Shown here piece after piece: positions 9,729 to 19,986 of a stretch of 64,000 nt of DNA. Under the pieces are notes generated by a model. The model was not told the DNA's origin. It saw only the letters and a program-made list of their open reading frames with translations, and made no database searches. The translations under genes and the position numbers were made by a program. Within the stretch, counting starts at the first letter, position 1. Each line of letters starts with the position of its first letter. This stretch comes from Mycobacterium sp. Root135 (GTDB taxonomy: Bacteria > Actinomycetota > Actinomycetes > Mycobacteriales > Mycobacteriaceae): positions 442,478-506,477 of the forward strand of contig NZ_LMEZ01000007.1 in NCBI RefSeq assembly GCF_001426545.1, written 5' to 3'.

Positions 9729-10129
9729 GGCGTTTCCACCCGCGCGAGGTCGTCGGGTCCGAAGGCATCCGGCAGCAGATCGCCGAGTGGGCGGGGGCCG
9801 GACGGGTGGTCGATCAGCATCTCGGGCCCGCCGTGCTCGAGGAGTACCTGCCTGCAGCGCCCGCATGGCATCAACAGGTTGCCGTCGGCGTCGACGCAGA
9901 CGAGGGCGACGAGGCGGCCGCCGCCGGTGGAATGCAGGGCGCAGGCGACCGAACACTCGGCGCAGAGTCCTAATCCATATGAGACATTTTCCACATTGCA
10001 GCCGACCAAGATTCGGTCATCGGCCGTCAGGGCCGCAGCACCTACCGGGAAGCCGGAATACGGCGCATACGCCCGACCAGATACCTCGATTGCCTTCTCC
10101 CGCAACAACTTCCAGTCGACGTCAGCCAT
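9725..10129 (-). CDS. cdd: cytidine deaminase
   Basis: A 134-residue tetrameric-type cytidine deaminase. The Cys-Ala-Glu zinc/catalytic motif is in LGLCAECSVAC and the second zinc pair is PCGRCRQVL; the N-terminal YAPYSGFPVGAAAL motif is characteristic. The protein closely resembles M. tuberculosis Cdd throughout, including the C-terminal LLPDAFGPDDL, which supports the ATG at 10129 rather than an upstream in-frame start. First gene of the cdd-deoA-add operon, divergent from sdhC. Confidence 0.95.
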   Translation of the reverse strand: MADVDWKLLREKAIEVSGRAYAPYSGFPVGAAALTADDRILVGCNVENVSYGLGLCAECSVACALHSTGGGRLVALVCVDADGNLLMPCGRCRQVLLEHGGPEMLIDHPSGPRPLGDLLPDAFGPDDLARVETP

Positions 10130-10374
10130 CGCGCCAGGCCCGCCGAGCGCACTCTGAATGCATTTAGAAGCTCCCGTCCCACCACTGCGAATTCGATTAG
10201 GCCACCCTAATTTCCATGGTATTAGGGCAATCAACGGTCTCACGCCGGTTCTTTCCATGCGCCTACTGGCATTAGAGTCACAAACAGGTTTGGGCAACGA
10301 TTTGGCACCAGTATCCGCCGTCCCCCAGACCCGTCCACCGAAGGTGTTGGAGGCGCGGAAGTGAGTACTCGGAC
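10130..10374. promoter_or_regulatory. cdd / sdhC divergent promoter region with ATTAG repeats
   Basis: A 245-bp spacer between divergent cdd and sdhC, noticeably richer in A/T than its surroundings. It contains ATTAGG at 10196-10201 facing CCTAAT at 10206-10211 (6-bp arms, 4-bp spacer), another ATTAGG at 10221-10226 and an ATTAG at 10271-10275. The repeats may be operator half-sites for the sdh operon or simply promoter A/T content. They do not match the 19-bp IdeR box. No gene is seen in the spacer. Confidence 0.4.
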
Positions 10375-10800
10375 ATGACGCAGACAACAGCGGATTCTGC
10401 GATACCCGCGCCGCGGTCGTCGCCGCCGCGACGTCGCACCCTTTATCGCGGAGACCCCGGCATGTGGTCGTGGGTCCTGCACCGCGTCACTGGCGCGACG
10501 ATCTTCTTCTTCTTGTTCGTGCACGTGCTCGACACCGCGCTCGTCCGGGTCAGCCCCGAGGCCTACAACGCGATCATCGACACGTACAAGACCCCGATCA
10601 TCGGTCTGATGGAGATGGGCCTCGTCGTCGCGGTGCTCTATCACGCGCTCAACGGCGTCCGCATCATCCTGATCGACTTCTGGCAGAACGGCCCCAAGCA
10701 CCAACGCCTGATGCTCTGGATCGTCCTCGGAGTGTGGATCAGCGTGTTCATCGTCGCCCTCGGAGTGATGGGCATGCACATGGCGGAGCGTTTCCTATGA
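10375..10800 (+). CDS. sdhC: succinate dehydrogenase cytochrome b556 subunit
   Basis: A 141-residue membrane anchor subunit of complex II. It has the SdhC signature SWVLHRVTGATIFFFLFVHV (first transmembrane helix with the conserved HR and haem-side His), a second helix around MEMGLVVAVLYHALNGVR with a His haem-ligand candidate, and a third helix at the C-terminus. It anchors SdhAB and passes electrons to menaquinone. The stop overlaps the sdhD start (ATGA), and the genes continue as sdhC-D-A-B. Confidence 0.95.
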   Translation: MTQTTADSAIPAPRSSPPRRRTLYRGDPGMWSWVLHRVTGATIFFFLFVHVLDTALVRVSPEAYNAIIDTYKTPIIGLMEMGLVVAVLYHALNGVRIILIDFWQNGPKHQRLMLWIVLGVWISVFIVALGVMGMHMAERFL

Positions 10801-11279
10801 GTCCTTCGCAAGAAAACCCCTACGACCACGTCAGCGAGCGCGGCGGCCCAGCCCCCGTCATGCAGCGCAGCTACGACCGGCCCGCCGGTCTCGACAACCC
10901 GCGCTCCCCGCGCGGACGCAGCGCCATGCCGAACTTCGAGAAGTACGCGTGGCTCTTCATGCGCTTCTCCGGCATCGTCCTCATCGTCTTGGCGCTCGGA
11001 CACCTCTTCATCGGTCTGATCTGGGACGGCGGCGTCTACCGGATCGACTTCAACTACGTCGCACAACGCTGGGCCTCGCCGTTCTGGCAGACCTGGGACC
11101 TGCTGCTGCTGTGGCTGGCCCAGCTGCACGGCGGCAACGGCATGCGCACGATCATCAACGACTACGCCCGCAAGGACACGACGAAGTTCTGGCTGAACAC
11201 CGTCCTCGGGTTGTCGGTGTTGTTCACGATCGTGCTGGGCACATACGTGCTGTTGACGTTCGACGCAAACATTTCCTGA
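10797..11279 (+). CDS. sdhD: succinate dehydrogenase hydrophobic membrane anchor subunit
   Basis: A 160-residue anchor protein with a polar N-terminal extension of about 45 residues and three transmembrane helices (approximately 55-75, 95-115 and 130-155). Conserved features are the first-helix LGHLFIGL segment with His, and QLHGGNGMRTIINDY before the last helix. The ATG at 10797 overlaps the sdhC stop. It completes the quinone/haem site of succinate dehydrogenase with SdhC. Confidence 0.94.
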   Translation: MSPSQENPYDHVSERGGPAPVMQRSYDRPAGLDNPRSPRGRSAMPNFEKYAWLFMRFSGIVLIVLALGHLFIGLIWDGGVYRIDFNYVAQRWASPFWQTWDLLLLWLAQLHGGNGMRTIINDYARKDTTKFWLNTVLGLSVLFTIVLGTYVLLTFDANIS

Positions 11280-11295
11280 GTTAGATGGAGTCCAG

Positions 11296-13049
<1,754 letters not shown>

Positions 13050-13050
<1 letters not shown>

Positions 13051-13835
13051 TGAGTGCACCTGTGCTCGACAAGCCCAGCACCGGCGATTCCGCCACCCCG
13101 CCCGTCCCCGAGGGTGCGGTGATGGTGACGTTGAAGATCGCACGATTCAACCCCGACGATCCCGACGGCGCCGGCTTCCAGAGCTTCCGCGTCCCGTGCC
13201 TGCCCACCGACCGGCTGCTCAACCTGCTGCACTACGCCAAGTGGTACCTCGACGGCACGCTGACCTTCCGCCGGTCGTGCGCGCACGGCGTGTGCGGCTC
13301 GGATGCCATGCGCATCAACGGCGTCAACCGGTTGGCCTGCAAGGTGCTGATGCGCGACATGCTGCCGAAGAAGCCGGGCAAGCAGCTCACGATCACGATC
13401 GAGCCGATCCGCGGGTTGCCCGTCGAGAAGGACCTCGTCGTCGACATGGAGCCGTTCTTCGACGCCTTCCGCGCCGTCAAGCCGTTCCTCATCACCAGCG
13501 GCAACGAGCCGACCCGCGAACGGATTCAGAGCCAGACCGACCGCGCCCGCTACGACGACACCACCAAGTGCATCCTGTGCGCGTGTTGCACGACGAGCTG
13601 CCCGGTGTTCTGGAACGAAGGCTCGTACTTCGGACCCGCCGCCATCGTCAACGCGCACCGGTTCATCTTCGACAGCCGTGACGAGGCCGCCGCCGAACGC
13701 CTCGACATCCTCAACGAGGTCGACGGGGTGTGGCGCTGCCGCACCACCTTCAACTGCACCGAGGCCTGCCCGCGCGGCATCCAGGTCACCAAGGCGATCC
13801 AAGAGGTCAAGCGCGCGTTGATGTTCGCCCGCTAA
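13050..13835 (+). CDS. sdhB: succinate dehydrogenase iron-sulfur subunit
   Basis: A 261-residue iron-sulfur protein of complex II carrying electrons from SdhA to the membrane quinone. The [2Fe-2S] region is SCAHGVCGSDAM with a later Cys in NRLACKVL; the [4Fe-4S] and [3Fe-4S] ligands are CILCACCTTSCPVFW and the C-terminal CTEACPRGI. The ATG at 13050 overlaps the sdhA stop. It is the last gene of sdhCDAB and is followed by a repeat-rich spacer. Confidence 0.97.
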
Positions 13836-13859
13836 CCCCCTTCCCGTCCCTTCCCTTCC

Positions 13860-14008
13860 CGCGAGCGTGCGTGTCTGCGGGCGACGCGCCGCCGGCAGAC
13901 CTGACTTTGCGCACGCTCGTCGCGTGTAAGAAGGCCGGCCGATCCGCGCGAGCGTGCGGAAACTTGGGCTGAAACACGGCGTGTCGACCGCAGACACGCA
14001 CGCTCGCG
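13860..14008. repeat. nested inverted repeats of the GCGAGCGTGC family
   Basis: The 150-bp spacer after sdhB holds four copies of the core GCGAGCGTGC (or its near variant), alternating in orientation. A perfect 21-bp arm at 13860-13880 is inverted at 13988-14008; between them a second, shorter pair lies at 13911-13919 and 13949-13957. This type of G/C-rich intergenic repeat is dispersed through many mycobacterial genomes. The arrangement could form a long cruciform or transcript hairpin that ends sdhCDAB transcription, though no T-run follows. Confidence 0.6.
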
Positions 14009-14038
14009 CGATGGGTGGGGGCGCGCGGGCACACGGGG

Positions 14039-14065
14039 TGTCACACAATCGCGGGCTGTCTCGTC
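14039..14065 (+). promoter_or_regulatory. ECF41-type promoter of the carboxymuconolactone-decarboxylase-like gene
   Basis: TGTCACA at 14039-14045, then exactly 16 bases, then CGTC at 14062-14065. This is the consensus described for ECF41 sigma factors, TGTCACA-N16-CGTC, with no mismatch. The ATG of the next gene is at 14074, only eight bases past the -10 element, so the transcript is probably leaderless. The cognate ECF41 sigma gene is convergent immediately downstream. Confidence 0.85.
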
Positions 14066-14073
14066 TGATTGGC

Positions 14074-14682
14074 ATGACCGTTCAACGACCCCGCATCGCT
14101 CCCCTGCCCCCGACCAAGGCCTCGCTGACCGCGCGGCTGATGTACCGCTACGCCAAGCGCCGCTTCGGTGAGGTGCCCGTGCCGTTCGCGGTGGGTGCGC
14201 ACCACATGCCGCTGCTCGTCGCCAACGCCGTGCACGAGACGCTGCTGGAACGCGGCTCGAAGAAACTGCCGGCCGACGTTCGCGAGCTCGCGGTCTACTG
14301 GACCGCGCGCACGGTCGGGTGCTCGTGGTGCGTCGACTTCGGCGCGATGCTGATTCGGATGGACGGCTTGGACGTCGACCGGCTCAAGCACGTCGACGAC
14401 TATGCGACCAGTCCCCTCTTCAGCGACGACGAACGTGCGGCGATCGCCTACGCCGACGCGATGACCACCGATCCGCACCTGGTCACCGACGAGCAAGTCG
14501 CCGATCTGAGGCGGCGCTTCGGTGACGACGGGACCATGGAGCTGACCTATCAGATCGGCGTCGAGAACATGCGAGCCCGGATGAACACCGCGTTGGGAAT
14601 CACCGAGCAGGGCTTCAGTTCCGGGGAGGCGTGCCGCGTCCCGTGGGCCGATGCGGTCACGGGGCGAGCGGTGAACCCGTGA
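14074..14682 (+). CDS. carboxymuconolactone decarboxylase / AhpD-like protein
   Basis: A 202-residue member of the carboxymuconolactone decarboxylase/AhpD-like fold. The region WTARTVGCSWCVDFG provides the CxxC pair plus the following conserved acidic/aromatic residues of the AhpD-type redox motif, so a peroxidase-related or thiol-disulfide role is possible. I chose the ATG at 14074; an upstream in-frame ATG lies inside the repeat region and upstream of the promoter. It overlaps the sigma factor gene tail-to-tail by 26 bp. Genes of this class (carboxymuconolactone decarboxylase, oxidoreductase or epimerase) are the known usual and sole targets of ECF41 sigma factors. The physiological substrate is unknown. 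Confidence 0.85.
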   Translation: MTVQRPRIAPLPPTKASLTARLMYRYAKRRFGEVPVPFAVGAHHMPLLVANAVHETLLERGSKKLPADVRELAVYWTARTVGCSWCVDFGAMLIRMDGLDVDRLKHVDDYATSPLFSDDERAAIAYADAMTTDPHLVTDEQVADLRRRFGDDGTMELTYQIGVENMRARMNTALGITEQGFSSGEACRVPWADAVTGRAVNP

Positions 14683-15565
14683 ACTTGTCGGGGTTGGCGA
14701 CGTCCCAGATCGCGCACACCTTGCCGTCGCGAACGGTGAGCGCCTGGATGTGGGCCTGCATGGCGGGGCCCTCGCCGTCGGCTTCGAATCCCGTTGTGAC
14801 CACGCCGAGTTCGCCGTTGACCAACGCCAGCTGAGCGGACTCGACGAACCGCGGCCCGTACCGCCGGGCCAGACCGAGCACGAAGCGGGCGACCTTGTCG
14901 GGACCGTGGATGACGCGGGCGGCGGTGGGCGCCTTGCGGTTCGAGTCACCGGTGAACGTCACCTCGGGATGAAGCAGGGCGACGACGGCCGACATGTCGC
15001 CACCGGCGATGGCCGCCATCAGCTTCCCGACGACCTCGTCGTGGGACGGATCGCGGGCGGGCACGTCGGCATCGGCAATCGTCCGCCTGGCTCTGGACGC
15101 CAACTGCCGGGCCGACGCGGGGCTGACCCCCAGTACGTCGGCGACCTCACCGAAGGGCACCGCGAATCCGTCGTGCAGGACGAAGGCGACCCGTTGGTCC
15201 GGCGTCAGTCGTTCCAGCACGACCATCGCGACGAAGCGGGCGTCCTCGTCGGCGACCACGGCGGCCAGCGGATCCGACCGGTCAAGCGGCGTCACGACCG
15301 GCTCGGGCAGCCACTCCCCGTAATACGCCTCGCGCCGGTGTGCGGCCGAGCGCAATCGATCCAGCCCGATCCGGCTGACCACCGTCGTCAGCCACGCCCG
15401 CAGATCGACGATCCCGTCCCGCCCCGGGCCCAGCGCCTCCCAGCGCAACCAGGCATCCTGGACCGCGTCCTCGGCATCGGCGAAGGTCCCGGTGAGCCGG
15501 TAGGCGACCGCAATCAGGTGCGAGCGCAGACGCTCGAACTCGTCGCTCCGCGGGGCGGTGGTCAC
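14657..15565 (-). CDS. sigJ: ECF41-family RNA polymerase sigma factor (SigJ-like)
   Basis: A 302-residue ECF sigma factor with sigma2 (about residues 8-75, AEDAVQDAWLRWEAL), sigma4 (about 105-160, RLTPDQRVAFVLHDGF) and a long C-terminal SnoaL-like domain (about 175-300). The linker carries YYGEWLPEPVVTPL, matching the WLPEP motif typical of ECF41. In this family the C-terminal extension replaces an anti-sigma factor and can both activate and inhibit. The start is a GTG at 15565 with no clear Shine-Dalgarno sequence. The convergent carboxymuconolactone-decarboxylase-like gene has a perfect ECF41 promoter; no such promoter is seen upstream of this gene, in keeping with no autoregulation. M. tuberculosis SigJ (Rv3328c) is the likely orthologue, judged from architecture and local gene order. 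Confidence 0.9.
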   Translation of the reverse strand: MTTAPRSDEFERLRSHLIAVAYRLTGTFADAEDAVQDAWLRWEALGPGRDGIVDLRAWLTTVVSRIGLDRLRSAAHRREAYYGEWLPEPVVTPLDRSDPLAAVVADEDARFVAMVVLERLTPDQRVAFVLHDGFAVPFGEVADVLGVSPASARQLASRARRTIADADVPARDPSHDEVVGKLMAAIAGGDMSAVVALLHPEVTFTGDSNRKAPTAARVIHGPDKVARFVLGLARRYGPRFVESAQLALVNGELGVVTTGFEADGEGPAMQAHIQALTVRDGKVCAIWDVANPDKFTGSPLAP

Positions 15566-15746
15566 CCGCTCAGCCTAGTGAGCCACGGCACAGGAGGGAC
15601 CGCAGCAAACCGTTGTGAGACAGCCATTTGAAGACGAAATCCAGACTGTGAACTACCTGTGAAAACTAATTTCGTTGTCATCCAGCACTTTGACAACTAA
15701 AACCGTATTCTCCAACAGTTCGTCTTGGGTTAACGAGGGAGATGCG
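15566..15746. promoter_or_regulatory. sigJ / APC permease divergent intergenic region
   Basis: A 181-bp spacer, A/T-richer than the surroundings. GTTGTCA at 15674-15680 faces TGACAAC at 15691-15697 with a 10-bp spacer, a plausible operator for the permease gene; the right arm includes a TTGACA hexamer at 15690-15695. No gene or RNA was recognised. Confidence 0.35.
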
Positions 15747-17453
15747 ATGACAGCGGTCGACACGGGCAGTTCTGGCACCGCGGGGACGGTCGACAGCAAG
15801 GGCCTCAAGGGCGGATCCCTCGGACTTCTGTCCAGCATCGTGGTCGGCATGGCGTCGACCGCACCCGCCTACAGCCTCGCAGCAGTCCTCGGCTTGATCG
15901 TGGCCAGCGGTGCGGGCGTCAAGGCGGCCTCGATAGTCCTGCTGGCCTTCATCCCGATCTACCTGATCGCCGTGGCGTACCAGGAACTCAACAAGGCCGA
16001 ACCCGACTGCGGCACCACCTTCACCTGGGCGTCGCGCGCGTTCGGACCGCTGATCGGCTGGATGGGCGGCTGGGGCATCATCGCCGCCGACGTCATCGTG
16101 ATGGCCAACCTCGCGCAAATCGCGGGGGCGTACTCCTTCACCTTCGTCGGCGACCTCGGCTGGACGGCCGCCGCCGACCTCGCCAACAGCACCCTGTGGT
16201 CCACGGTGGCCGGGGTCATCTGGATCGCCGTGATGACCTACATCTGCTACCGCGGCATCGAGGTCTCGGCCCGCCTGCAGTACTTCCTGCTCGGCTTCGA
16301 GGTCATCATCCTCGTCGTGATCTCGATCTACGCCCTGGTCAAGGTGTACTCCAGCAATGCGCTGCCCGAGTCGATCCACCCGTCGCTGTCCTGGTTCTGG
16401 CCCGGCGGCCTGGACTTCGGCACCGTCATCGCCCCTGCCATCCTGATCGCGATCTTCATCTACTGGGGCTGGGACACCGCGGTGGCGTGCAACGAGGAGT
16501 CCGACGATCCCGGCACCACCCCCGGCAAGGCCGCCGTGCTCTCGACGTTCCTGCTGCTGGCCACCTACGCCATCGTGACCGTCGCCGCGGTGGCCTTCGC
16601 CGGCGTCGGGGAAACCGATGCCGGCCTTGGCAATCCGGACAACGCCGCCGACGTCTTCGCCGCGATCGGGCCTGCCCTGTTCGGTGACAGCGTCATCGGC
16701 CACATCGGACTGCTCGCCCTCTCGGCGACCATTCTGACCTCGGCGTCCGCGTCCACGCAGACGACGATCCTGCCGACGGCCAGGACCACGCTCTCGATGG
16801 GTGTCTACAAGGCCCTGCCGGCGTCGTTCGCGAAGATTCACCGCAAGTACCTCACCCCGACGGTCTCGACGCTGGTGATGGGCGGGGTGTCGATCTTCTT
16901 CTACGTGCTGTTCACCCTCGTCAGCAGCAGCCTGCTGCTGGCGCTGATCGGCTCGGTGGGCCTGATGATCGCCTTCTACTACGGGATGACGGGCTTCGCC
17001 TGCGTCTGGTACTACCGCAAGACGCTGACCGGATCGGCGCGCGACTTCGTCATGCGCGGGGTCGTGCCGCTGCTGGGCGCCGTCATGCTCACGGTGGTCT
17101 TTGCCTACGGCCTCATTTCCTACGCCAAGCCCGACTACCTGGTCGACGACGACGGCAACAACGTGACGATCCTCGGCTTTGGCGCGGTCGCCGTCGTCGG
17201 CATCGGGGCACTGGTGCTCGGCGTGATCATGATGTTCGTCTGGTGGGCCATGTCGCCGAGCTTCTTCAAGGGTGAAACCCTGCCGCGCCGTTCCGATCTC
17301 CTGCTCGAGCCGGCCATCGGCTCGGTCGCCCACTTCGGCCTGCCGGACTCTGGTCAGATGCCAACCGTCATCGCGCCCAATCTGTCGAACCTGCCCGCGG
17401 GCGAGCGCGCCGTCGACCCGACCACCGGTGAGGAGTTCACCAAGAGGGGCTGA
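15747..17453 (+). CDS. APC family amino acid permease
   Basis: A 568-residue APC-superfamily transporter with about 12-14 hydrophobic segments. The TM1 region GMASTAPAYSLAAVLGLIV carries the helix break typical of the family. A YWGWDTAVACNEESDDPGTTPG stretch around residue 245 (described here by its conserved WGWD and PG ends) and the SASTQTTILPTARTTLSMG segment are shared with the next gene. The C-terminal tail of about 60 residues is hydrophilic. The ATG at 15747 follows GAGGGAG. Together with the following permease and universal stress protein it looks like an amino acid or amine uptake unit. The substrate is unknown. Confidence 0.85.
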   Translation: MTAVDTGSSGTAGTVDSKGLKGGSLGLLSSIVVGMASTAPAYSLAAVLGLIVASGAGVKAASIVLLAFIPIYLIAVAYQELNKAEPDCGTTFTWASRAFGPLIGWMGGWGIIAADVIVMANLAQIAGAYSFTFVGDLGWTAAADLANSTLWSTVAGVIWIAVMTYICYRGIEVSARLQYFLLGFEVIILVVISIYALVKVYSSNALPESIHPSLSWFWPGGLDFGTVIAPAILIAIFIYWGWDTAVACNEESDDPGTTPGKAAVLSTFLLLATYAIVTVAAVAFAGVGETDAGLGNPDNAADVFAAIGPALFGDSVIGHIGLLALSATILTSASASTQTTILPTARTTLSMGVYKALPASFAKIHRKYLTPTVSTLVMGGVSIFFYVLFTLVSSSLLLALIGSVGLMIAFYYGMTGFACVWYYRKTLTGSARDFVMRGVVPLLGAVMLTVVFAYGLISYAKPDYLVDDDGNNVTILGFGAVAVVGIGALVLGVIMMFVWWAMSPSFFKGETLPRRSDLLLEPAIGSVAHFGLPDSGQMPTVIAPNLSNLPAGERAVDPTTGEEFTKRG

Positions 17454-17513
17454 CCGCCCACAGGATTTGCGCAGTAACCAGCCAGGACGTTCCCAGAACC
17501 GTATATTCCTCGC

Positions 17514-19025
17514 ATGGCTATCGCGGAACCGACGGCTGGGCCCGTCATAGGAGGCAAGGGCCTTCAGTCCGGGGCGCTCGGCCTCGTCGGCAACGTCGTG
17601 ATCGGTCTCGCCGCGGTGGCGCCGGCCTACAGCCTGGCGGCGACGCTCGGGTACGTCGTGCTGGCCGTCGGGGAGAAGGCTCCCGCGATGTTCGTGCTCG
17701 CGTTCATCCCGATGCTCCTGGTCGCCTTCGGTTACAAGGAACTGTCCCAGGACACCCCCGATTGCGGCACGACGTTCACCTGGGGCACCAAGGCTTTCGG
17801 TCCCTGGATCGGTTGGATCGGCGGATGGGGCCTGGCCGTCTCGGCGATCATCGTGCTGGCCAACGTCGCCGAGGTCGCCGCGATCTACCTGTACCGGTTC
17901 CTCGGACTGGACGAACTCGCCGAAAACCTCTTGGCCAAGGTGCTTCTGGGCTCGTTCTTCATCATCTCCATGACGCTGGTCAGCGCTCGCGGCGTAGCCG
18001 TGTCAGAGAAGATGCAGAACGTCCTGATCGCCGTGCAATTCGGCGTGCTGATCTTGGTCAGCATATTCGCGCTCATCCGGGTCTTCACCGGAAATGCTGG
18101 CGCACAGGCGATCACGCCGCAATGGTCCTGGCTGTGGCCGGGTGGTCTCGACCTCTCCTCCATCGCCGCCGCGATCATCCTGTGCATCTTCATCTACTGG
18201 GGTTGGGACGCCTGCCTGGCCGTCGGCGAGGAGACCAAGGACCCCGGCAAGACACCAGGCATCGCGGCCGTCATCACCACCCTGATCCTGGTGTGCACCT
18301 ACGTCCTGGTGGCCTACGCCATTCAGTCCTTCGCAGGCTTCAGCGACGTCGGCATCGGCCTGAACAACCCCAACAACACCGACGACGTCCTCACCGTTCT
18401 CGGAGAGCCGGTGGCGGGCAGCATCGTCGCCTCCCTGCTGCTACTCACGGTCGCCGTGTCGGCACTGTCCTCCACTCAGACCACCATCCTGCCGACCGCG
18501 CGCGGCACGCTGTCGATGGCGGTCTACGAGGCCATCCCCAAGCGCTTCGCGAGCGTGCACCCCAAGTACATGACGCCGGCCTTCGGAACCATCGTGATGG
18601 GTTGCGCGGCACTGTTCTTCTACCTGGTGTTGACGTTCCTCTCGGAGAACGCCCTTGCCGACTCGGTGGCATCGCTGGGGCTGGCCGTCGCGTTCTACTA
18701 CGGCGTCACGGCCTACAGCTGCGTCTGGTACTTCCGCCGAACGCTCTTCACGTCGGTGCGAAACCTGTTCTTCCGCGGCATCTTTCCGCTCCTCGGCGCC
18801 ATCTCGATGACGTGGGCGTTCGTGTACAGCGCGATCGAGATGATGTCACCCGACTACGGCTACACCGCGTTCGGACCGCTGGGCGGGGTCTTCGTCCTCG
18901 GCGTCGGCATGCTGGTACTCGGCATCCCGCTGATGTTGGCCTGCTTCGCGTTTGGCACCAAGCGCTTCTTCCGCGGGGAGACGCTCAACGCCTCGACCGA
19001 AGTCAAGGTCCCCGACACCTTCTGA
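17514..19025 (+). CDS. APC family amino acid permease
   Basis: A 503-residue paralogue of the preceding permease: the same AAVAPAYSLAATLGYVV-like TM1, DCGTTFTWG loop, YWGWDACLAVGEETKDPGKTPG region and SSTQTTILPTARGTLSMAVYEAIPKRFA motif, so the pair is a tandem duplication followed by divergence. It lacks the long hydrophilic C-terminal tail of its neighbour. The ATG at 17514 lies 60 bp downstream of the first permease gene, in a spacer with a TATATT element at about 17500 that could be a separate promoter. The universal stress protein gene follows 26 bp later. Confidence 0.85.
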   Translation: MAIAEPTAGPVIGGKGLQSGALGLVGNVVIGLAAVAPAYSLAATLGYVVLAVGEKAPAMFVLAFIPMLLVAFGYKELSQDTPDCGTTFTWGTKAFGPWIGWIGGWGLAVSAIIVLANVAEVAAIYLYRFLGLDELAENLLAKVLLGSFFIISMTLVSARGVAVSEKMQNVLIAVQFGVLILVSIFALIRVFTGNAGAQAITPQWSWLWPGGLDLSSIAAAIILCIFIYWGWDACLAVGEETKDPGKTPGIAAVITTLILVCTYVLVAYAIQSFAGFSDVGIGLNNPNNTDDVLTVLGEPVAGSIVASLLLLTVAVSALSSTQTTILPTARGTLSMAVYEAIPKRFASVHPKYMTPAFGTIVMGCAALFFYLVLTFLSENALADSVASLGLAVAFYYGVTAYSCVWYFRRTLFTSVRNLFFRGIFPLLGAISMTWAFVYSAIEMMSPDYGYTAFGPLGGVFVLGVGMLVLGIPLMLACFAFGTKRFFRGETLNASTEVKVPDTF

Positions 19026-19051
19026 CGCACTTCGAAAGGTTGTGAACGTCA

Positions 19052-19912
19052 ATGCACTTGACCGTGGGGTACCTGTCGACGCCGACCGGTGAGGACGGCG
19101 TCGCGCTGGCCGGCGCGCTGGCCAACACCTTCGACGCGACGGTCGACGTCGTGCTGGTCGTACGCGAGGAGTACCCCGACGGTCACCCCGGCCGGGCGGA
19201 GTACCAGCAGCTGCTGGTGCGCAAGGGCGAAGAGTGGGCCGACCAGGCCGTCGCGGCGCTCGCCAAGGTCGGCGTGACCGCCGCCTCCCACGTCCTCGTT
19301 GGCGAGTCCTACTCCGAGACGCTGATCGCGTTCGCCGAGGAGAAGCACTCCGACCTCATCGTGATCGGCGGCGCACGGGACGGCATCTTCGGCGGGCACG
19401 TCATCGGCTCGGTCGCCGGCGCGCTCCTGCACTGCTCCCCCATTCCGGTTGCGCTCGCCCCGCGCGGTTACCACGACGACCCGCCGTCCTCCATCACGTC
19501 GGTGACGGCAGCGGTCCCGACGAAGGCCGGCGACGACAATCCCCTGCCGTTCGCCATCACGCTCGCCAGCGCGGCCGGGGTGTCGATCCGCATGCTGTCG
19601 CTGGTGTCCGGCGAGAACATGGCCCACCTGGAGAGCCCGAAAGACGTTCGGCAAGCTCAAATTACGGCCGCCGAGTCGAATCTGGTCCTCGCCGCGCGGG
19701 CCTTGCCCGATGCTCCCGAGATCGAGTCCCTGGTGGCCGACGGCGCGACGCTGGAGTCGGCGCTGAAGAAGCTCAACTGGGACGACTCCGACGTGTTGGT
19801 GATCGGGTCGAGCCGGTTCGCCGCTCCCAAGCGCCTGTTCCTCGGGTCGACGGCGGCGCGCATCCTCGCCGGAGTCGACGCGCCGGTGATCGTGGTGCCC
19901 AAGGAGGAGTAG
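19052..19912 (+). CDS. universal stress protein, tandem Usp domains
   Basis: A 286-residue protein made of two Usp domains (about residues 1-140 and 150-286). The first has IVIGGARDGIFGGHVIGSVAG and the second VIGSSRFAAPKRLFLGSTAARIL, corresponding to the G-x2-G-x9-G(S/T) ATP-binding region; the second is closer to the ATP-binding consensus. The gene follows the second APC permease by 26 bp, in line with the common association of Usp proteins with APC transporters, where they are thought to bind ATP and modulate activity; that role is inferred here. Confidence 0.85.
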   Translation: MHLTVGYLSTPTGEDGVALAGALANTFDATVDVVLVVREEYPDGHPGRAEYQQLLVRKGEEWADQAVAALAKVGVTAASHVLVGESYSETLIAFAEEKHSDLIVIGGARDGIFGGHVIGSVAGALLHCSPIPVALAPRGYHDDPPSSITSVTAAVPTKAGDDNPLPFAITLASAAGVSIRMLSLVSGENMAHLESPKDVRQAQITAAESNLVLAARALPDAPEIESLVADGATLESALKKLNWDDSDVLVIGSSRFAAPKRLFLGSTAARILAGVDAPVIVVPKEE

Positions 19913-19966
19913 CGCCTCCCCCATGCCGACGACGGGAATCGCCAAGCACGCCCGCCGGCGATGCGC

Positions 19967-19972
19967 TACATT
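19967..19972 (+). promoter_or_regulatory. putative -10 element for the riboswitch-controlled permease
   Basis: TACATT at 19967-19972, about 15-20 bases before the first paired bases of the TPP aptamer, fits the expected -10 position for a transcript starting near 19980. No convincing -35 hexamer is present, as often in mycobacteria. Confidence 0.4.
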
Positions 19973-19986
19973 TTCGGGGCTAGAAC

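Noticed and set aside
10196-10211. IdeR iron box in the sdh promoter
   Set aside because: The ATTAGG-CCAC-CCTAAT palindrome is 16 bp with a 4-bp spacer and lacks the central TTAGGCTAA of the 19-bp IdeR consensus.
13860-14008. CRISPR array
   Set aside because: Copies alternate in orientation, spacers differ in length and no cas genes are near.
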